DNA of 20,762 bases from a virus: positions 1 to 20,762 of the IMG/VR virus record IMGVR_UViG_3300046010_001393; one strand, written 5' to 3'. The notes beneath the pieces were generated by a model. The model had not been told where the DNA came from. It worked only from the letters and a program-made list of their open reading frames with translations, and searched no databases. A program made the translations under genes and the position numbers. How positions within the stretch are numbered: position 1 is the first letter of the stretch; each line of letters begins with the position of its first letter. Of this stretch, positions 20,210 through 20,762 are shown piece after piece.

Positions 20210-20638
20210 ATGGCAAGACCAGTCGAAGGTTCAAAGCCTTGCTTCAAGTGTGGGCGCGAAGTTGTTAAGTGCGAGTCCAAAGGTGGCAAGTTCTACATCG
20301 CTAGTGTCGAGATTGTTTCAAGCAGATTTGCTGACTACGGAGACCGTGGTAAGGCTATCTACCCAGTTCACAAATGTGACGAGAAGGAAATTGTTGAGTA
20401 CCAAGAATTTTTACAGAGCCAATTAGCCGAGGGTCAAATCGTCAAAGGTCAGAAAGTTGTCGTGGTCAAGGGTCGCAAAGTGGCAAAGGGAACAGAGGGT
20501 GAAATCTTCTGGCTTGGCTACGAGACTTGGAACGGCGAGTCCATCTTGAAGCGCGTTGGCATCGTTCTTGAATCTGGAGAAAAAGTATTCGTCAGTTCAG
20601 AATATGTAGAGGCTAAAATCTCCGAATCTGCATCCTGA
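20210..20638 (+). CDS. Zinc-finger plus KOW-like protein
   Basis: A 142-residue protein with C11-F-K-C14 and H54-K-C56 as a likely zinc site in the first 60 residues, and a small beta domain at about 78-135 (QKVVVVKGRKVAKGTEGEIFWLGYETW, KRVGIVLESGEKVFVSSEYVEA) like KOW/SH3 domains that bind RNA polymerase, ribosome or nucleic acid. AAAGGGG (20198-20203) is six bases before the ATG. It has its own promoter, so it is regulated separately from the upstream operon. A role in gene control of phage or host is inferred. Confidence 0.78.
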   Translation: MARPVEGSKPCFKCGREVVKCESKGGKFYIASVEIVSSRFADYGDRGKAIYPVHKCDEKEIVEYQEFLQSQLAEGQIVKGQKVVVVKGRKVAKGTEGEIFWLGYETWNGESILKRVGIVLESGEKVFVSSEYVEAKISESAS

Positions 20639-20705
20639 TACACTTTCCTTAATGTGCGCTAGTCGCCCGAGTTAGTCGTCTTACCTCCGTGTCCGTGTGA
20701 CCTTA

Positions 20706-20736
20706 GACGGTGTACTTGGGCTACCCATGCGCCGTC
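20706..20736 (+). promoter_or_regulatory. Hairpin in the leader of the last gene
   Basis: GACGGTGTA (20706-20714) pairs with TGCGCCGTC (20728-20736) with two G-U pairs; after a two-base bulge, TGGG pairs with CCCA around a CTA loop. The stem ends directly before the SD AAGGAGG (20737-20743). No T-run follows, so it is not a typical terminator. Confidence 0.5.
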
Positions 20737-20748
20737 AAGGAGGAATAG

Positions 20749-20762
20749 ATGGCTAAGTACCG
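20749..20762 (+). CDS. Start of a gene cut by the window edge
   Basis: ATG with a perfect AAGGAGG SD five bases upstream begins MAKY, then the window ends. Nothing can be said of its product. The 110 bases before it (20639-20748) hold the hairpin leader and no other gene I can support. Confidence 0.6.

Noticed and set aside
20639-20748. tRNA or small RNA gene in the last intergenic region
   Set aside because: There is no cloverleaf, T-loop motif or acceptor pairing on either strand; only one hairpin is supported.

Overview
The window reads as the head-gene region of a tailed double-stranded DNA phage (Caudoviricetes). All convincing genes lie on the + strand, packed tightly with many ATGA/TAATG overlaps and Shine-Dalgarno (SD) sites. 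The base composition is moderate, neither AT- nor GC-rich by eye. The gene content (XkdF-type protease, small beta-rich virion proteins, DUF6378-like protein, Com-like zinc ribbon) resembles uncultured freshwater or actinobacterial phages. The host assignment is inference; no host marker gene is present.

Region 1 (1-5808) encodes large modular proteins around the prohead protease. A short tag, consensus K-H-x(1-4)-H-D-Q-x-[TS]-H-G-x-W-A-x(1,2)-G, occurs five times in three different proteins. It sits in front of, or between, unrelated domains: a conserved HDFFGH domain, a GNAT-like domain, a ParB-like domain and a RelA/SpoT-like nucleotidyltransferase domain of the kind seen in polymorphic toxins. 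One tag closes a Tudor-like small protein. The XkdF-type protease gene lies within the cluster. I infer a modular capsid-cargo (polyvalent-protein-like) system with a shared loading or processing tag; this is the most interesting part of the window.

Region 2 (5809-8397) is the capsid core: a small unknown protein, a scaffold-like coiled-coil protein with a probable internal start, a decoration-type protein, the major capsid protein, and a strong intrinsic terminator.

Region 3 (8398-16558) is about 8 kb of small beta-rich, fibre-like and beta-propeller-like proteins placed between the major capsid gene and the head-tail connector genes. It includes a duplicated pair, a shared 40-residue module in two genes, four proteins ending in a hydrophobic stretch plus glycine, and three six-repeat propeller-like modules in two genes, each ending in a HGG motif. 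The position suggests head fibres or other head-associated adhesins as much as tail fibres.

Region 4 (16558-18164) has the head-tail connector, head closure, HK97 gp10-like and tail terminator genes in canonical order. No tail tube or tape-measure gene follows.

Region 5 (18146-20762) holds accessory genes: Com-like zinc ribbon, HTH-like protein, calcineurin-type metallophosphoesterase, DUF6378-like protein, a 37-residue zinc ribbon, then a promoter-driven zinc-finger/KOW-like protein and a hairpin leader in front of a gene cut by the window edge. No tRNA, rRNA, CRISPR array, integrase or insertion sequence was seen.
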